Positions 51,101-62,705 of a stretch of 64,000 nt of DNA are shown piece by piece (within the stretch, counting starts at the first letter, position 1; every line of letters starts with the position of its first letter). The stretch spans positions 1-64,000 of the forward strand of contig QANZ01056490.1 of assembly GCA_003254925.1 (NCBI GenBank), in the 5' to 3' direction. Origin of the DNA: Chamaecrista fasciculata. Its lineage: Eukaryota; Streptophyta; Magnoliopsida; Fabales; Fabaceae. The notes under the pieces are model-generated. The model was not told where the DNA came from. It made no database searches and saw nothing but the letters and a program-made list of their open reading frames with translations. Made by a program: the position numbers and the translations under genes.

Positions 51101-52073
51101 TCCCACCTATAACAATGTAACATTACAACGTCTGAACAATAAAAAGCAAAATTTTAAATTAACTGAAATCCGATAAGAGACTTCTTTTATGAAGTCCATC
51201 ACAAGTTCATCAACAACTGAGAGAAAGGGGAAAATTAAACAAAAAAAACTAAAATCCCATTCTACCCTGAGCGCTGCATTCTTTGTAAATGAATTGAACT
51301 GTATGAAGTGCAAAATTACAATGCAACAAACTATAGACACGGAGAAGGTAAAAAGCTTCCAGTTACCAAAAAAAAAAAAAAAGCAAAGCAGATAGCAAAA
51401 CCACCAGAATCTCCGGGAGTGAAGAATTGAACTGTATGAAGTGCAAAATTAGAATGCATTCATCAGAGTTCATAACGCCCATCATCACATTTCCAAAAAG
51501 TGCAAAATTACAATGCAGCAAACCATAGACACAAAGAAGGTAAAAAGCTGCTAGTTACAAAAAAACAAAGCAGATAGTAAAACCCCTGAATCTCCATGAG
51601 TGAAGAATTGAACTGTAATTACAATGCATTCATCACAGTTCATAACGCCCATCATGACATTTCCAAAAAGAGCAAAATTACAATGCAGGGGATCCACTCT
51701 CAGTAGAAATTAGAATCACCTGAATTTCGGTGAGGGATTTGTGGTGAGCGAGAGTTGGGTCAGTGTCAGAGACAAGAGAACACAAAGGGGATTCACAATC
51801 GGGGTCGTATTTCATGTGAAGCGTAATGGGTCGGCGAGTTTTGGTGCCGCCGCCGACGTGGTTGAACTGAAAACCCATGAGGGCTTCGACGAGGGCGCTT
51901 TTGCCGTCGGTTTGGTGGCCGACGACGAGAACGGCGGGGGCGTCGAAAGGAGTGTCGAACTCTTGAGCAAGCCCATGAAGCTCATTGTAGGCTTCGTAGA
52001 GGCGTGAGTGGTCATCGTCGCATTGTGTGGTGGAATCCATAGAAATGAAGGAGCTTTGGTCTCCTCCCTCCAT
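45125..52073 (-). CDS. ARC5: Dynamin-related protein ARC5/DRP5B, plastid (and peroxisome) division GTPase, 763 aa
   Basis: Known role: a cytosolic dynamin recruited to the outer chloroplast envelope by PDV1/PDV2, constricting the organelle. Seventeen exons, minus: 52073-51720, 51008-50844, 50747-50625, 49897-49676, 48939-48806, 48722-48630, 48480-48417, 48117-48069, 47880-47798, 47522-47365, 47286-47226, 46825-46763, 46616-46516, 46279-46222, 46072-45740, 45451-45287, 45190-45125 (TGA); 2292 nt, all in phase. GTPase motifs: GHQTDGKS (residues 52-59), the TKTRRP switch (77-82), DTPG (156-159) and TKLD (227-230). The later exons match the ARC5 middle region and C-terminal region. Arabidopsis ARC5 is about 777 aa, so this looks full length. 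The ATG at 52073 is preferred; another in-frame ATG lies at 52118. The intron after the 50747-50625 exon starts with GC, not GT. Confidence 0.95.
51291..51687. repeat. Tandem repeat in ARC5 intron 1
   Basis: 'gaattgaactgta' restarts at 51291, 51424 and 51604. Shared words include 'gtgcaaaatta', 'catagacac', 'aaggtaaaaagct', 'gcaaagcagatag' and 'ttcataacgcccatcat'. Copies differ by deletions (spacings 133 and 180 bp). The last copy ends about 30 bases from the exon 1 donor. Confidence 0.8.
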
Positions 52074-52239
52074 ATGCTTTCGTCTTTTCCAAATTGGGAT
52101 AAGAGACTGTGAAATCAAATGTAGTGTACAGTGTACACTATGGAGTGTGTAGCGTAGTGTACTCTGTGTAATGTGTATGTAGAAAAAGGTGTCTACTACA
52201 CTCCAGGAAATATTTCAAGAGAAAATTTATGTTTTAGTC

Positions 52240-52661
52240 GAGAAAAACTACTTTTTGGTCCCTCAATTGTTACTGATTCGACGATTTAGTCCCTGAATTG
52301 TAGAAAATATAAATCATTCCCTTAATTTTATACCATCTTCAACTTTTTTGGTCCCTGAATCGTAAGAAAGTACGAATTAGTTTCTGAATTTTACATCACT
52401 GTCAACCTTTTGGTCCTTGAATTGTAGGAAAATACGAATCAGTTCTTGAATTTTACACCACAATCAATCTTTTGGTTCCTTAGTTATAGAAAAATACGAA
52501 TCAGTTGTAATATTCAAGGATTGATTCGTATTTTCTTACAATTTAATGACCAAAATGTTGACGATAGTGTAAAATTCAAGGACTAATTCATATTTTCTTA
52601 AAATTTAGGGACTAAATCGTTGACTCAGTAATAATTTAGGGACCAAAAAATAGTTCTTCTC
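52240..52661. mobile_element. MITE-like fold-back element, family A
   Basis: Left end 'agaaaaactactttttggtc', right end 'gaccaaaaaatagttcttct', approximate inverted complements. Inward, 'gattcgacgatttagtccc' mirrors 'gggactaaatcgttgactc'. Repeated 'aaatacgaatcag' and 'gaattttacacca' words fill the arms. It sits just upstream of ARC5. Confidence 0.75.
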
Positions 52662-53429
52662 TATTTTACTCCTTAAATTTGTTTTAAAATTAGGTTTAAA
52701 TCCTTGAATATTAAAAGTACATCTTTTGTCTCTGATTTTATTATAAATATAAACTATTAATCCTTATAGATAACATTTCATAATTTTAGGGAACAAATAA
52801 TCAATATATTTAAAAAGAAAATATGGATAAAAAAAAGATATTTTTAATATCCAAAAACAAAATTTATATTTGAGATAATTTCAGAGATTAAAAAAATGAT
52901 TTTCTCCTTTTAAAAAGCAAAGGAATATAAATAAATAACTATTATAACAAAATTATTTTGTCTTATTTTGTTTGTGATAGATTATAGGTAATTATAGGTA
53001 TATATAGAGGGGTATAAGTGTAATTAAGTGTGTTTGATTATAAAAAAATCATGATTATAATTTGATCAGAAAAAAGCGTAAACGGACATGCTTATAATGA
53101 TTATAATTAGAGCAGGTTATAATCGAAGCGCAAACGAACTGGCCTAAATACAAGTGAACAAATTGATTAGAAGGAAAATATCTTTTATATATATTTTGTG
53201 ACAATTTAGTAATAACATTATTCATAAGATTATTTCATACAAATGAGAAGGCAAATTCTTAGTATATATGGATGATATCTTATTTTAATTCTTGATGATA
53301 CTAAATTTGATATCTTTCAAAATTGGTTGAAAATAAGGAAAAATTTTCTATGTAAAGATAGTAAATCAAAATGCAGAAGAGTTTATTTTTTTTAAAAAAA
53401 AATTGTATTTGTTAAACTTAAAAAACAAA
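52662..53429. other. Intergenic, ARC5-UGT interval, no gene seen
   Basis: AT-rich DNA between the divergently transcribed ARC5 and UGT genes. No conserved coding sequence was recognised. Confidence 0.5.
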
Positions 53430-53827
53430 GGCTAAAGCGCACTTTTAATCCCTTAACTTTGGCAAAGGTTTCAATTTGGTCTTATAACTATTTTTGTTGC
53501 AATTTTAGTCCCATAACTTTGGCAAAGGTCTCAATTTGGTCCCATAACTTTTTTTGTTGCAATTTTGATCCCATAATTTTTGAAAACGTCTCACCGTTAG
53601 TCCCAATACTGATTTCCATCCATTATCTGCTGTTAAAAATGATCTGACATACTGAGTTGGATGATGACGTAGCAAATATGGGTGCAGTTTTGGAACAAAT
53701 AGAAATCAACTTGGGACCAACGGTGAGACCATTTTAGAAGTTATGGAATCAAAATTGCAACAAAAAAAGTTATAAGACCAAATTGAAACATTTGCTAAAG
53801 TTATGGGACCAAAAATATACTTTAGCC
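53430..53827. mobile_element. MITE-like fold-back element, family B
   Basis: Left end 'ggctaaagcgcacttttaat', right end 'accaaaaatatactttagcc', approximate inverted complements. Direct 'ttggcaaaggtctcaatttgg' words on the left are mirrored on the right. Same family as 37106-37626. The short frames inside it are by-products of the repeat. Confidence 0.75.
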
Positions 53828-54790
53828 AGAAACAAATTATTTTTCATCTTGGGCCATATGTTGACAAGTGACAACGAATCAAAAGTGAAGATGAGTGAAG
53901 ATAAGAAGCATGGCTTGCCATGATTTGATTGAAAAAAATAAAATAAAAAAGAAGCATGTATGGGTCTGAGGCGTCCAATAATACAATTATTGCAAACTCT
54001 CTCTCTTAATTTCATATTGTACATGTCTTTGAAATTGACAAATTGTTTCCACTGTCCACCACTCTTAATAAAAGTCATTCTATTTTTTTTGTTTGGCAAG
54101 AGACGGCAACGAATAAAATACTTAAATGGGTGTTAGTCCTCAACTCATTCTATATTTGATATTTCATTAATTAAACTACAAGGTTCTCAAATTATAGAGT
54201 TTGTTTAATTTTGATCATAAAGTTATTTTTGTTTTATTTTAGTTTTCAAACTTTTACTGTTTTACATGTGTTTTACCGCTAATTTAAAATATAATTTTGT
54301 CTAATTATTACTTTTATTTCTTACTTAGATAGTTGAAATAGATCATTTTTCTCGTATATAACATAATAAGTGAATTAATAAAGAAAAAAAAATTTTACTC
54401 TTTGAAGAGAAAGCAACCATAAAGTTATCTTTAATTTATAATACCAGAGAAAGAAAAAAATATCTACTTTATTTCACAGCAATAGTAAATATAACCTTTC
54501 TCGAAAAATAAAATTATGACGTGTATATTTATTTATCTCTCGCTCAACTCAAATTGAATTAAAAACTAATAGTAGAACAAATTGAAAACTTTAACTGACT
54601 ACAATAAAGTGATTTAGGGATAGAGTCCTTAATTAATGAGCATAGAGTCCTCCTCATTAGAACACAAAAACTTGCCCATCAAAAACATAGAACACTAGAC
54701 ATTCTAACCAAACAGTCTTGTACAAAATTATCTTGCTGTTCACAAAGAAAACACATAGGAAAAATACCCAAAACACCATCAATAATAATT
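53828..54790. other. Intergenic, no gene seen
   Basis: AT-rich upstream region of the UGT gene. No coding or RNA gene recognised. Confidence 0.5.
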
Positions 54791-54796
54791 CCTTAG

Positions 54797-54972
54797 AAAG
54801 TGGCTGAAAGCCAAAAGATAGATCTGTTTGAGGATAATTTTTTGATCTCTATCCAAAAGATAGATCTGCACCACTATACAATTATAAAATAATAATATCA
54901 CTCTAGTAGAGTGACTGAAAGCCAAAAGATAGATCTCCATCTATACACATAAAGAGAGAGAGAGAGAGAGAG
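54797..54972 (+). promoter_or_regulatory. UGT proximal promoter and 5' leader: TATA-like box, repeated 15-mer, (GA)n
   Basis: The word 'ccaaaagatagatct' occurs three times (near 54811, 54853 and 54917), twice preceded by 'gactgaaag' or 'ggctgaaag'. A TATA-like 'tataaaat' lies at 54883-54890, which would put the transcript start near 54915. A (GA)n run at about 54953-54972 stands directly before the ATG, a common plant 5'-leader feature. Functional roles are inferred. Confidence 0.45.
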
Positions 54973-54974
54973 AT

Positions 54975-57096
54975 ATGGAAGTAGCATCATCTGGAACCAA
55001 GAAGCCTCATGCTGTTTTGATCCCATTCCCAACACAAGGTCACATAAACCCATTTCTTAAGCTAGCCAAACTCCTTCATAGCAAAGGCTTCCACATAACT
55101 TTTGTGAACTCTCATTTCAACCATAATCGCTTGCTCAAATCTAGAGGCCCCAATTCTCTGAATGGCTTCCCAGATTTTCAATTTGAATCAATTCCTGATG
55201 GTCTACCTCCCTCTAACATGGACTCAACACAGAGTATCCCTGCTCTCTGCATCTCCACCAGCAAGCATTGTTTCCTTCCATTCTTCAATCTTCTGCAGAA
55301 GCTCAATAATCATCATCATCATCCTCCAGTATCTTGTGTAATCTCTGATGGTATCATGACTTTCACCATGGAAGCTTCTCAACATTTTGGCCTCCCTAAT
55401 GTGGTGTTTTGGACTCATAGTGCTTGTGCCTTCATGAGTTATACACATTGCAAGAGTCTCATGGATAGAGGCCTAATTCCCCTTAAAGGTAACATTGTTT
55501 TATTCAGGCCTAATTTCATGAACTTTAGTTATTGTGTAAAAAAAAACACTTAGAACTTTAAAAAATGACAAAAGACCTCCTGAATCTTTTGTTTTTGTGC
55601 AAATAATTGTTTTTTGTATTTTACCTTTTACTATTATTTATAATGAATTTGTTAATAATTACTCCCTCTGTTTCTATATATCTGATGTTTTGGAGAGTAT
55701 TTTTTGTTTCAAAATATTTGATGTTTTATAAATTCAAGAGAACATTAATTATTTTTGTACCAGTTTACCCCTATTTGTCTATGAGTAATCAAAGCTACTA
55801 TTGACTTATGTGACTAACTAGGAGTAGTTTAATAGGGATAATTTAGTCTTTTTATCTCATTTTTCTCTTCATTTTAGGTGAGCTAATCATTTTCTTGATC
55901 TGTGTGTATCTACCTTAAACATCAGATATATAGAACCGGAGGGAGTAGTATTATGCTAATAGCTTAAAATTTTGGATTGAAGTGATTCTTGACATGGCAT
56001 TATAGTCTCTATAATCAAGATGTCAAAAGCTCAAGCTTCTATATGAGAGGGTATATTAGCAATTATAATAGAGATATAAATGAATCTATTGAGTTGAAGT
56101 AGCAAGATTCAAACCAATCTGCTTATTTTGATGTTCTTTTCTCCAGATGAAAGTTACTTAACAAATGGGTATCTAGACACCATAATTGATTGGATCCCTG
56201 GGATGAAGAACATAAGACTAAGGGACCTTCCTGGGATATATAGAACCACAGATCCCAAAGATACCCTTTTGGACTTTGTTGCACAACAAATTGAAGCAGC
56301 TTCTAAAGCCTCTGCAGTCATTCTTCCCACTTTCGATGCCTTGGAACCTGAAGTCTTAAATCCTCTCTCCTCAATGTACCCTAAACTCTTCACCATTGGC
56401 CCACTTGATTTGCTCCTTGAAAATCAAACAACCACACAGAGCAAAAACGAATCTGAGTCCATTAAGTGTAATCTGTGGAAAGAAGAGTCTGAGTGTCTGA
56501 AATGGCTTGATTCAAAAGAACCAAGTTCAGTTCTCTATGTGAACTTTGGTAGTGTCATAATGATGAAACCTCAAGAACTCATTGAGCTAGCATGGGGGAT
56601 AGCAAATAGCCAGCAAAATTTTCTATGGGTGATTAGGGGTGACTTAGTGATTGGCGGCGAGGCCATTCTGCCACGAGAATTTTACCAGGAAACTGAAACC
56701 AGAGGTATGATTCTGGGGTGGTGTCCACAAGAGGAAGTTCTGAAGCACAAATCAGTGGGAGGGTTTTTGAGTCACTGTGGTTGGAATTCAACTTTTGAAA
56801 GCATAAGCAATGGGGTGCCTTTGATATGTTGCCCATTTTTCAATGACCAAATACTGCATCGCAAGTATGTGTGTACAGAATGGGGTTTGGGGATGGAAAT
56901 GGATAGTGAGAATGTGAGGAGGGATGAAGTGGAGAAGCTTGTGAGGGAGATGATAATGGGTGAGAAAGGTGGGAAACTGAGGGAAAAAGCTAGATTGTGG
57001 AAGAAAATGGCTAAGGAAGCTACTCATGCTGGTGGGTCTTCGTTCTTGAATATGGAGAAATTGGTAAATGAAGTGCTTCTTGTCAACCATTGCTGA
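54975..57096 (+). CDS. UDP-glycosyltransferase, UGT85-type (family 1), 487 aa
   Basis: Transfers a sugar, most likely glucose, from UDP-sugar to a small acceptor in the cytosol; UGT85 members act on varied aglycones and the acceptor here is unknown. Exons 54975-55488 and 56147-57096 join in phase (G|AT, aspartate) by a GT-AG intron, the intron position usual for UGT85. Catalytic His23 lies in TQGHINP and its partner Asp125 in ISDG. The 44-residue PSPG box spans residues 363-406, from WCPQ through HCGWNST to the final DQ; a terminal Gln is typical of UDP-glucose users. PSPG position 38, often Trp, is Cys here (LICCPFF). Length fits the family. A His run stands at residues 113-116. The intron carries a Stowaway-like MITE. 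Confidence 0.93.
55660..55947. mobile_element. Stowaway-like MITE (Tc1/mariner type) in the UGT intron
   Basis: Bounded by TA. It starts 'ctccctctgtttctatata' and ends with the inverted 'tatatagaaccggagggag'. The 'ctccctccgt' terminus and TA target are the hallmarks of plant Stowaway elements. The interior is non-coding. Confidence 0.85.
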
Positions 57097-59456
57097 TTGA
57101 ATACTTAATATTGCAGTGTTCCAATTATATTAGATTGAGGATTTGTTAAACCTTCGTGTGATGTTCATTTGATCATTTTGTCAAGGACTTAGAAACCTAT
57201 TTATTCAGAAAATTTATTTGTTTGCTCTTTGAAAATATATAATGTCTTTAAAATATTATAATCGATAACAATTTGATCTTTGAATTTGTACTTTTTAATC
57301 TCTAAATTTATACTTTTTAGTACTTAATTTTTTTTTCTTAAATTCGACCAAGGAATTAAATCGTTAACGATTATAATATTTCATATATCAAATCATATAT
57401 TTTAATTATTTGAGAACTAATTCGTTAACTCTCTCTGACCCAAAAGTAGGTTTGCACTCTACCCATACAAAAATGCACAAGAAAAAAGTAAAAGAAAAAA
57501 CTTGCCATATATACTATTACTATAATAGTATGACATATGGCTCATTTAGTGTTGAACGTTTCATATAAAACATGATTATATATTGTTGTAAAATCGATCT
57601 TTTAATGCTTTTGAAATCAGAATACTGCATACACGTCTTCACTTGAACTCTTATCTATAACGCATTGAGTTGTCGTCTCTAGCTCTCTCTACTCAACCCA
57701 AAATATCTACTTTCTCTCCCGGAGGGCTGCTGCTGCTAGACAGCTTTCTGTAATTATAGTAGCACAAGGGAAGAAAAGAAAAAACAAGATTGTATTTGTT
57801 AATGTGGCACTGAGTTCATCGTATGAGAGATTTAAACCTTCTGGAGAAAATTTGTAGAGGGAAAAAAATCTTGACACTAGTTTATTTTAAGTTTATTTTC
57901 TGCCATTACAGAAAAGTTCCTCGTCTGCATCCTCATAAATCAAGATGTTGTTAATCTTGATATATAAAACTCAATATGAAAGGATATAAGATTAAGCAAG
58001 ATGACTATTTTTTTCAAAAATAGTATCAATATCCCATCATAATAATGATATGTTAGGTTTTTGGCAAATTCGCTATTGATTGCCCCTTGCAACCATCATT
58101 GACGTCTTCCAACAATTAATGATGACTATATTATCTTTGGACTGATGTCTAATAAAGATATTCAAAACAAAAATATTCAGAAAGGGAGAAAAAAAAAACA
58201 CATGAATTAAATTAACTCTCAGAGAACACCCATGACTCCCTTTTGTGCTAATCAATGGAGAAACAAAAAACGACCAGAAACAATAGGCTTTAAGTCCAGT
58301 GGCAAAAGTGTGCCTAATTTCCTTGGCTAGCTTCAGGTCACATGAGAAAGTAATCCGGCTTCAAGATCAATAAGATACATTCTCGCTCCAAAGGATCACT
58401 AGTTCACCTTAATATCCACGACCAGAAACAAAGTTTGCATCTAGCTAAACTGCCTTAAAATTCAGCCCCAAAGTTGGGCCATAGTGATCTCACAAGTTTT
58501 GAGATAATGACACTTCCCAATTCCCATATTGAGGAACAACGTCAAAATAAGCCCAAATGGAGCTGCATGTTACTTCAGACTCCAAAGGCTTTCCATGTAT
58601 GAGGAGAAAAGAATAAGCACTGACTTTGTTGAAAATCTTTCTTCTAATTCATTGAAAATATAAGCTCTGCACTACTTTTCTTTTTATAATTGATCGAAAG
58701 ATATTCATTAAAGTTGTACCATTCCAATTTAGCCAATCGCGATGTTAGCTAGTTGTTTTGGACATAGAGGACATAGGTCAGAGATAAATTATTTTAATGT
58801 CCTATTCTCCACCTTTTTTTTTGGCAAGTCCTATTCTCCACTTTAGTAGTGCCAGAATCTAGGCCGACTAATGGTTGTACTAATGTACTTATTTCTTTAA
58901 AATTGCTCAATCCTCCTCTTAGGATCTAGAAATGCAGTATGAAACTGTGACTTACCTAATGATGGTGAGATAATGAACCTGAACTACAGCACCAGATTCC
59001 TTTACTAAGCAGAAACCCGCTTCTCTCCCAAGAAACAAAGAAAACAAGTAGTTATTCTGTCAAACAAGCCATTCTTGTTATTTATATTAGTATCAAAAAT
59101 TCTTTTTCTGAATACAGCACCGGTAATCTGCCCAACAACTTATTGCTAATTGCTGCTGAGCTACATTTATGGAAGTTCATCGAATCATCCCATGTCAATA
59201 TCTTTTAGGCACTTCTTATGAAAAGAAAATTACCACTACCACAGCTATTTACAGGGTAAATGTAATTACTCGTTTGTTAAAGCTAAGAGAAAACCAGTTC
59301 TCAGCAATCAGGAAAGTAAGGCACGCAAACAAGATGTTTCTCACTTATGATTGGGGAGTTATTCAAAGAGAAGCAGAAAATATGGTTGAGAGGATAGCAG
59401 GAGAATGTCCAGTATTACCTTCTGTCAATGAGTAGACCTTTTAATCACCAAGATCA
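57097..59456. other. Intergenic between UGT and unknown gene
   Basis: The first part should hold the UGT 3'UTR. A family A fold-back lies at 57237-57398. From 57400 to 59456 I saw no convincing gene; the 88-codon frame at 59169-59435 has no recognisable family and probably overlaps the 3'UTR of the minus-strand gene that ends at 59457. Confidence 0.5.
57237..57398. mobile_element. MITE-like fold-back element, family A, short
   Basis: 'aaatattataatcgataac' on the left mirrors 'gttaacgattataatattt' on the right, with 'ctttttaatctctaaattt' words between. A shortened relative of the other family A copies. Confidence 0.6.
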
Positions 59457-60942
59457 CTATTCCGAGCAAAGTTCAACAAATGCTGGCAGTCTCCTCTTGG
59501 CAGGAAGACCATAAAGAATGCTGGAAATATAGGCATCAATGCCTTCCCTTGATGGAGGATTGTTAGCTGAACCATTTGGGAGAACAAGCTCAATTTCATC
59601 ATCAAGGGGTGACCACTCACGGATGATAAAATGGGTAAGAGTATGATCAGTTTCAAGTTTGACTGGTGAAGTAGGTTGGGATGTTGTGACTGCATCTTCA
59701 GATACAACTCCAGCCAGGAACTGATGAACATTGCGGCTCCTTGGGCCAGATGTGCATGGTCCTATACTAGAAGATGATTTGTTCGCCTGTACCAAGACAA
59801 TACCATAAGAAATATTCAATTGCTTGAATAGCTGCTAATTATGTTACAAGACAATGTAGCATATTCTTTTGATTGAGTACCTCAGATTTGTGCATTCTGG
59901 AAAGACGACTTAGACGCAGCTCCTCTCTTCCATGTGGAAACTGCATGGTATCATTCCCGTCAGAGGAAGCAACTATTGTTTTATTAAGCAATCAAATAAT
60001 AAAAATAAAAAGAATTATCATGTTATTGAGACAAAATCAGAAAGATAAGCCACTTGTTTGTTTCCCATCAGTATCACAAAACAATATCAGGAATAACTTC
60101 TCAATAAACTGCAATTCATCCGTGACAAGTGGATACAAGAATTTTTTTCAGACCAAACTTTTCAACACATTTTCTCAGGCAGAAACCCCTGTTAAATGAT
60201 GTAAACAAGCATTATCCTTGTTCAACAACTCGCTATGATTGTATATATGAGGAAAAGTATATCATAAATGGAAATGGAAAGCACAATAGGAAAAGCATAC
60301 TTTTATAATATGATTCTCGTTGCAAAATCTTTGTAAAAAAAACTATCCAATCCATGAAACCAACCTCAAGGTTTAGCGATAACCTAGTCCAAAATTTCAG
60401 TGACTAACCTGCCCCGAGGAAGAAGACGACGACGAAGACCTCCCGCTCTTTCCTCCCGGCGTCGACCTCACCTGGATGTCGTCCATCACAAGAACTTCTT
60501 CACCATCTTTCACCGGCGTTCCGTACAACGGCGACGACATCGGCGGCAGCATCTCGAAATTCTCGATTGAAGACAGCGGCGATATGGACAATCTACCTCG
60601 AGAGCCGAAGCTACCGTTCCCCGAACTGTTACTATTATACTGTTGTACTATGGTAGACCTGTACTTGCTGGAGCCAAAAGTAGGTGAAGAGAAAGAATCA
60701 CCAGAAGACGAGACTTTACCGGAAATCGGAGATCCGGTGAGCGAGTAACGTACGAGCGGTGAATTAATGTCGAGATTCTCAGCGAACGGTTGAAAGCTTG
60801 GACTCAACGTCATGGATTGGTGATAGCGTCCTCTTCCGAGGAACAATTGATCCTCCATTTCTAGTTTAATCGGCGGGATATTCTCATTCGAAGACTTCAG
60901 CTTAGGAATATTAATCTTGCTGTTGCTCCGAGATTTCTCCAT
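59457..60942 (-). CDS. Plant protein of unknown function, Ser-rich, 307 aa
   Basis: Three exons, minus: 60942-60409, 59940-59881, 59786-59457 (TAG); 924 nt, in phase, GT-AG introns. The start at 60942 (MEKSR) is preferred to an in-frame ATG at 60990, whose extra residues are hydrophobic. The N-terminal exon is rich in Ser, Pro and Gly, with a poly-Ser run near its end and a FEMLPPMSSPL segment, and looks largely disordered. The second and third exons are more ordered in look: a basic RLSRLSRM stretch, a CTSGPRSRNVHQFLAG segment, THFIIREWSPLDD, and a C-terminus ending FVELCSE. I recall similar uncharacterised plant proteins, but no function is known to me and no catalytic motif is visible. No signal peptide or membrane segment is evident. 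Confidence 0.8.
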
Positions 60943-61139
60943 AAGTATTATTCCTGTATTCCATAAACGAAGAAGCAAAATCAAAATCAAAAGATAAAAG
61001 GTTGAGAGTTGAGAGAGGAAAGAGAATCACAGAGAAATCGGAGAGGAGGCGTCGGAGATGCTTCCGAGTGTGGTCGACGATTGTTCTTCGTCGGAGATTT
61101 CTTATCGGAGAGACAGAGCTCCGTCTATGATTGACGTCT

Positions 61140-61147
61140 TATTTATA
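61140..61147 (-). promoter_or_regulatory. TATA box of the unknown Ser-rich gene
   Basis: On the minus strand the word TATAAATA stands about 200 bases upstream of the proposed ATG, which would place transcription start near 61110 and give a 5'UTR of about 170 bases. A (GAA)n run at about 61159-61183 lies just upstream of it. Confidence 0.5.
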
Positions 61148-61317
61148 CTCCATCATACTGAAGAAGAAGAAGAAGAAGAAGAAGCGCCTTTGGGCTTCTT
61201 CGTCGAAATCTGGAAATGCGATGGTTTTTCTTTCCTATCTCCGTTTGTTCCTGCTTCTTGCTTGCTTTCTTCCTTCTGTTATGTTGGGAGAGCTGCTTTA
61301 CCGCCATTTTTCCCAAG

Positions 61318-61788
61318 AGAAAATCTATTATTTAGTCCCTAATTTACCTCTACTTAACTAATCAATCCCTGAACAATCAAAATACACGATTCGATGTTTG
61401 AAATATCTCAATTATCAACTATTTGTTCCTTAGTAATGATTTAGTTCTTGAATTTGAACTAATTTCATATTTTTTTTATTTCTAAGTTTATACTAAACTA
61501 ATACTATTTCGTCTTTAAATTTGAACTAATTTTATATTTTTCGTTTCTAAATTTATACTACATTAATAACTATTTGGTCCTTAAATTTGAACTAACTTTA
61601 TACTTTATATTAAATTTATACTATTTGGTCCCTACTAAATTTGTACTTTTTAGTCCCTGAATTTGATTCAGGAACCAAATCGTTGACAATTGTAATAATT
61701 TAGAGATTAAATAGTATATTTTGATTATTGAAAGACCGAATTAATTGACTCTGTGAAAATTCAAAGACCAAATATTAGATTTTTTCTT
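61318..61788. mobile_element. MITE-like fold-back element, family A
   Basis: Left end 'agaaaatctattatttagtc', right end 'gaccaaatattagatttttt', approximate inverted complements. Inward, 'aatcaaaatacacgattcg' mirrors 'aaatagtatattttgatta'. Repeated 'atttgaactaatttta' words fill the left arm. Confidence 0.7.
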
Positions 61789-61817
61789 TTTCCAATATAG
61801 ATTCTCTTAATTACAAG

Positions 61818-62303
61818 GTTATTAAAACCGAACCACCATTGAACCGGACGAAGTAGGGGTTCAAGGTTCAATGGTCCAACCGGGGTTCAACAGGGGTCGG
61901 ACCGTTAATAATTAAATAAACTCAAAATAATATATTTAATTTAAAATAATAAAAATATACTAATAACTATTAAAAATATATGATAAATTCTTTAAATTTA
62001 AACTTGCTTGAGTAAGAAAGTGAGAACTAAAAGGATAAAAGATTAAATATTGAAGTGAAAACTACTAAATAGCTTATTATTTTAGAGTCTAAACTTAATA
62101 AGAAAAGGAATATTTTAAAACAACATTATTTTAATCCCAAAAAGTAAAAAAAAAAAAAAAAGAACAAAAATATTCTGGACCGGTTCAAGGCGTTTTTCCG
62201 ATTTTTGACCGGTTCATCCGGTTCTTGGGCGGTTCTGTGCCAAAGCGGTTTTCAACCTAAATCGGACCGGACCACTGGCCGGTCCTGGTCCGGTTTTCAT
62301 AAC
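61818..62303. mobile_element. Non-autonomous element with GGTTC/CCGGTT-rich arms (hAT-like MITE)
   Basis: Ends 'gttattaaaaccg' and 'cggttttcataac' are inverted repeats. Subterminal regions are dense in 'ggttcaa', 'ccggttc' and 'ggaccgg' words, and the centre is AT-rich. This resembles a widespread plant non-autonomous family I associate with hAT elements. No 8-bp target duplication could be confirmed. Confidence 0.65.
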
Positions 62304-62351
62304 ACTGCTTACTTATTTGCATAAAGGCTCTAATAAAATCAAAAATTAATT

Positions 62352-62452
62352 GCCAACAAAGGTTGACACAGTTGATAAGGAATCAACTCATAATCTACAA
62401 GATTGTGAGTCCCAAAAACCCAACTCACCTAAACGCTTGCTTACCAAAAAAC
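62352..62452 (+). mobile_element. SINE-like element, internally deleted copy
   Basis: Shares 'aactcataa', 'acaag', 'tgtgagt', 'cccaactcacctaaac' and 'taccaaaaa' in order with the element at 62706-62891, but lacks about 100 bases in the middle. It is flanked by the direct repeat 'aaattaatt' (62343-62351 and 62453-62461), as expected for a target-site duplication. Confidence 0.6.
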
Positions 62453-62705
62453 AAATTAATTTTACTCACACCGGAAGAATAGAGTTAAAACTTTCCCAAA
62501 ACCATTAATTCTCCGAGAACCAACAGTTATCAATGTTGAGCAAGGTCTTAATTAATTAATCAAAAAACAAGAAGGAACAAAACAATTAGCCACCATGACA
62601 GCAATAGCAATGTCCTTCAAAAATATCATGCAGCATAGAGATCCCATCCTTGTTCCAAAAAGCATTTACCAGTCTCTGCTTTCAACTTGAGGTAATTAAC
62701 TGCTT

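Noticed and set aside
51291-51687. CRISPR-like array because of regular repeats
   Set aside because: Plant nuclear intron; repeats are few, long and unevenly spaced, with no spacer structure.
59169-59435. 88-codon plus-strand open frame
   Set aside because: No family recognised; opposite the probable 3'UTR of the minus-strand unknown gene.
61058-61361. Plus-strand frames of 76 and 94 codons
   Set aside because: They run through the promoter, a (GAA)n repeat and a MITE edge on the opposite strand from the gene; composition is driven by the repeat.
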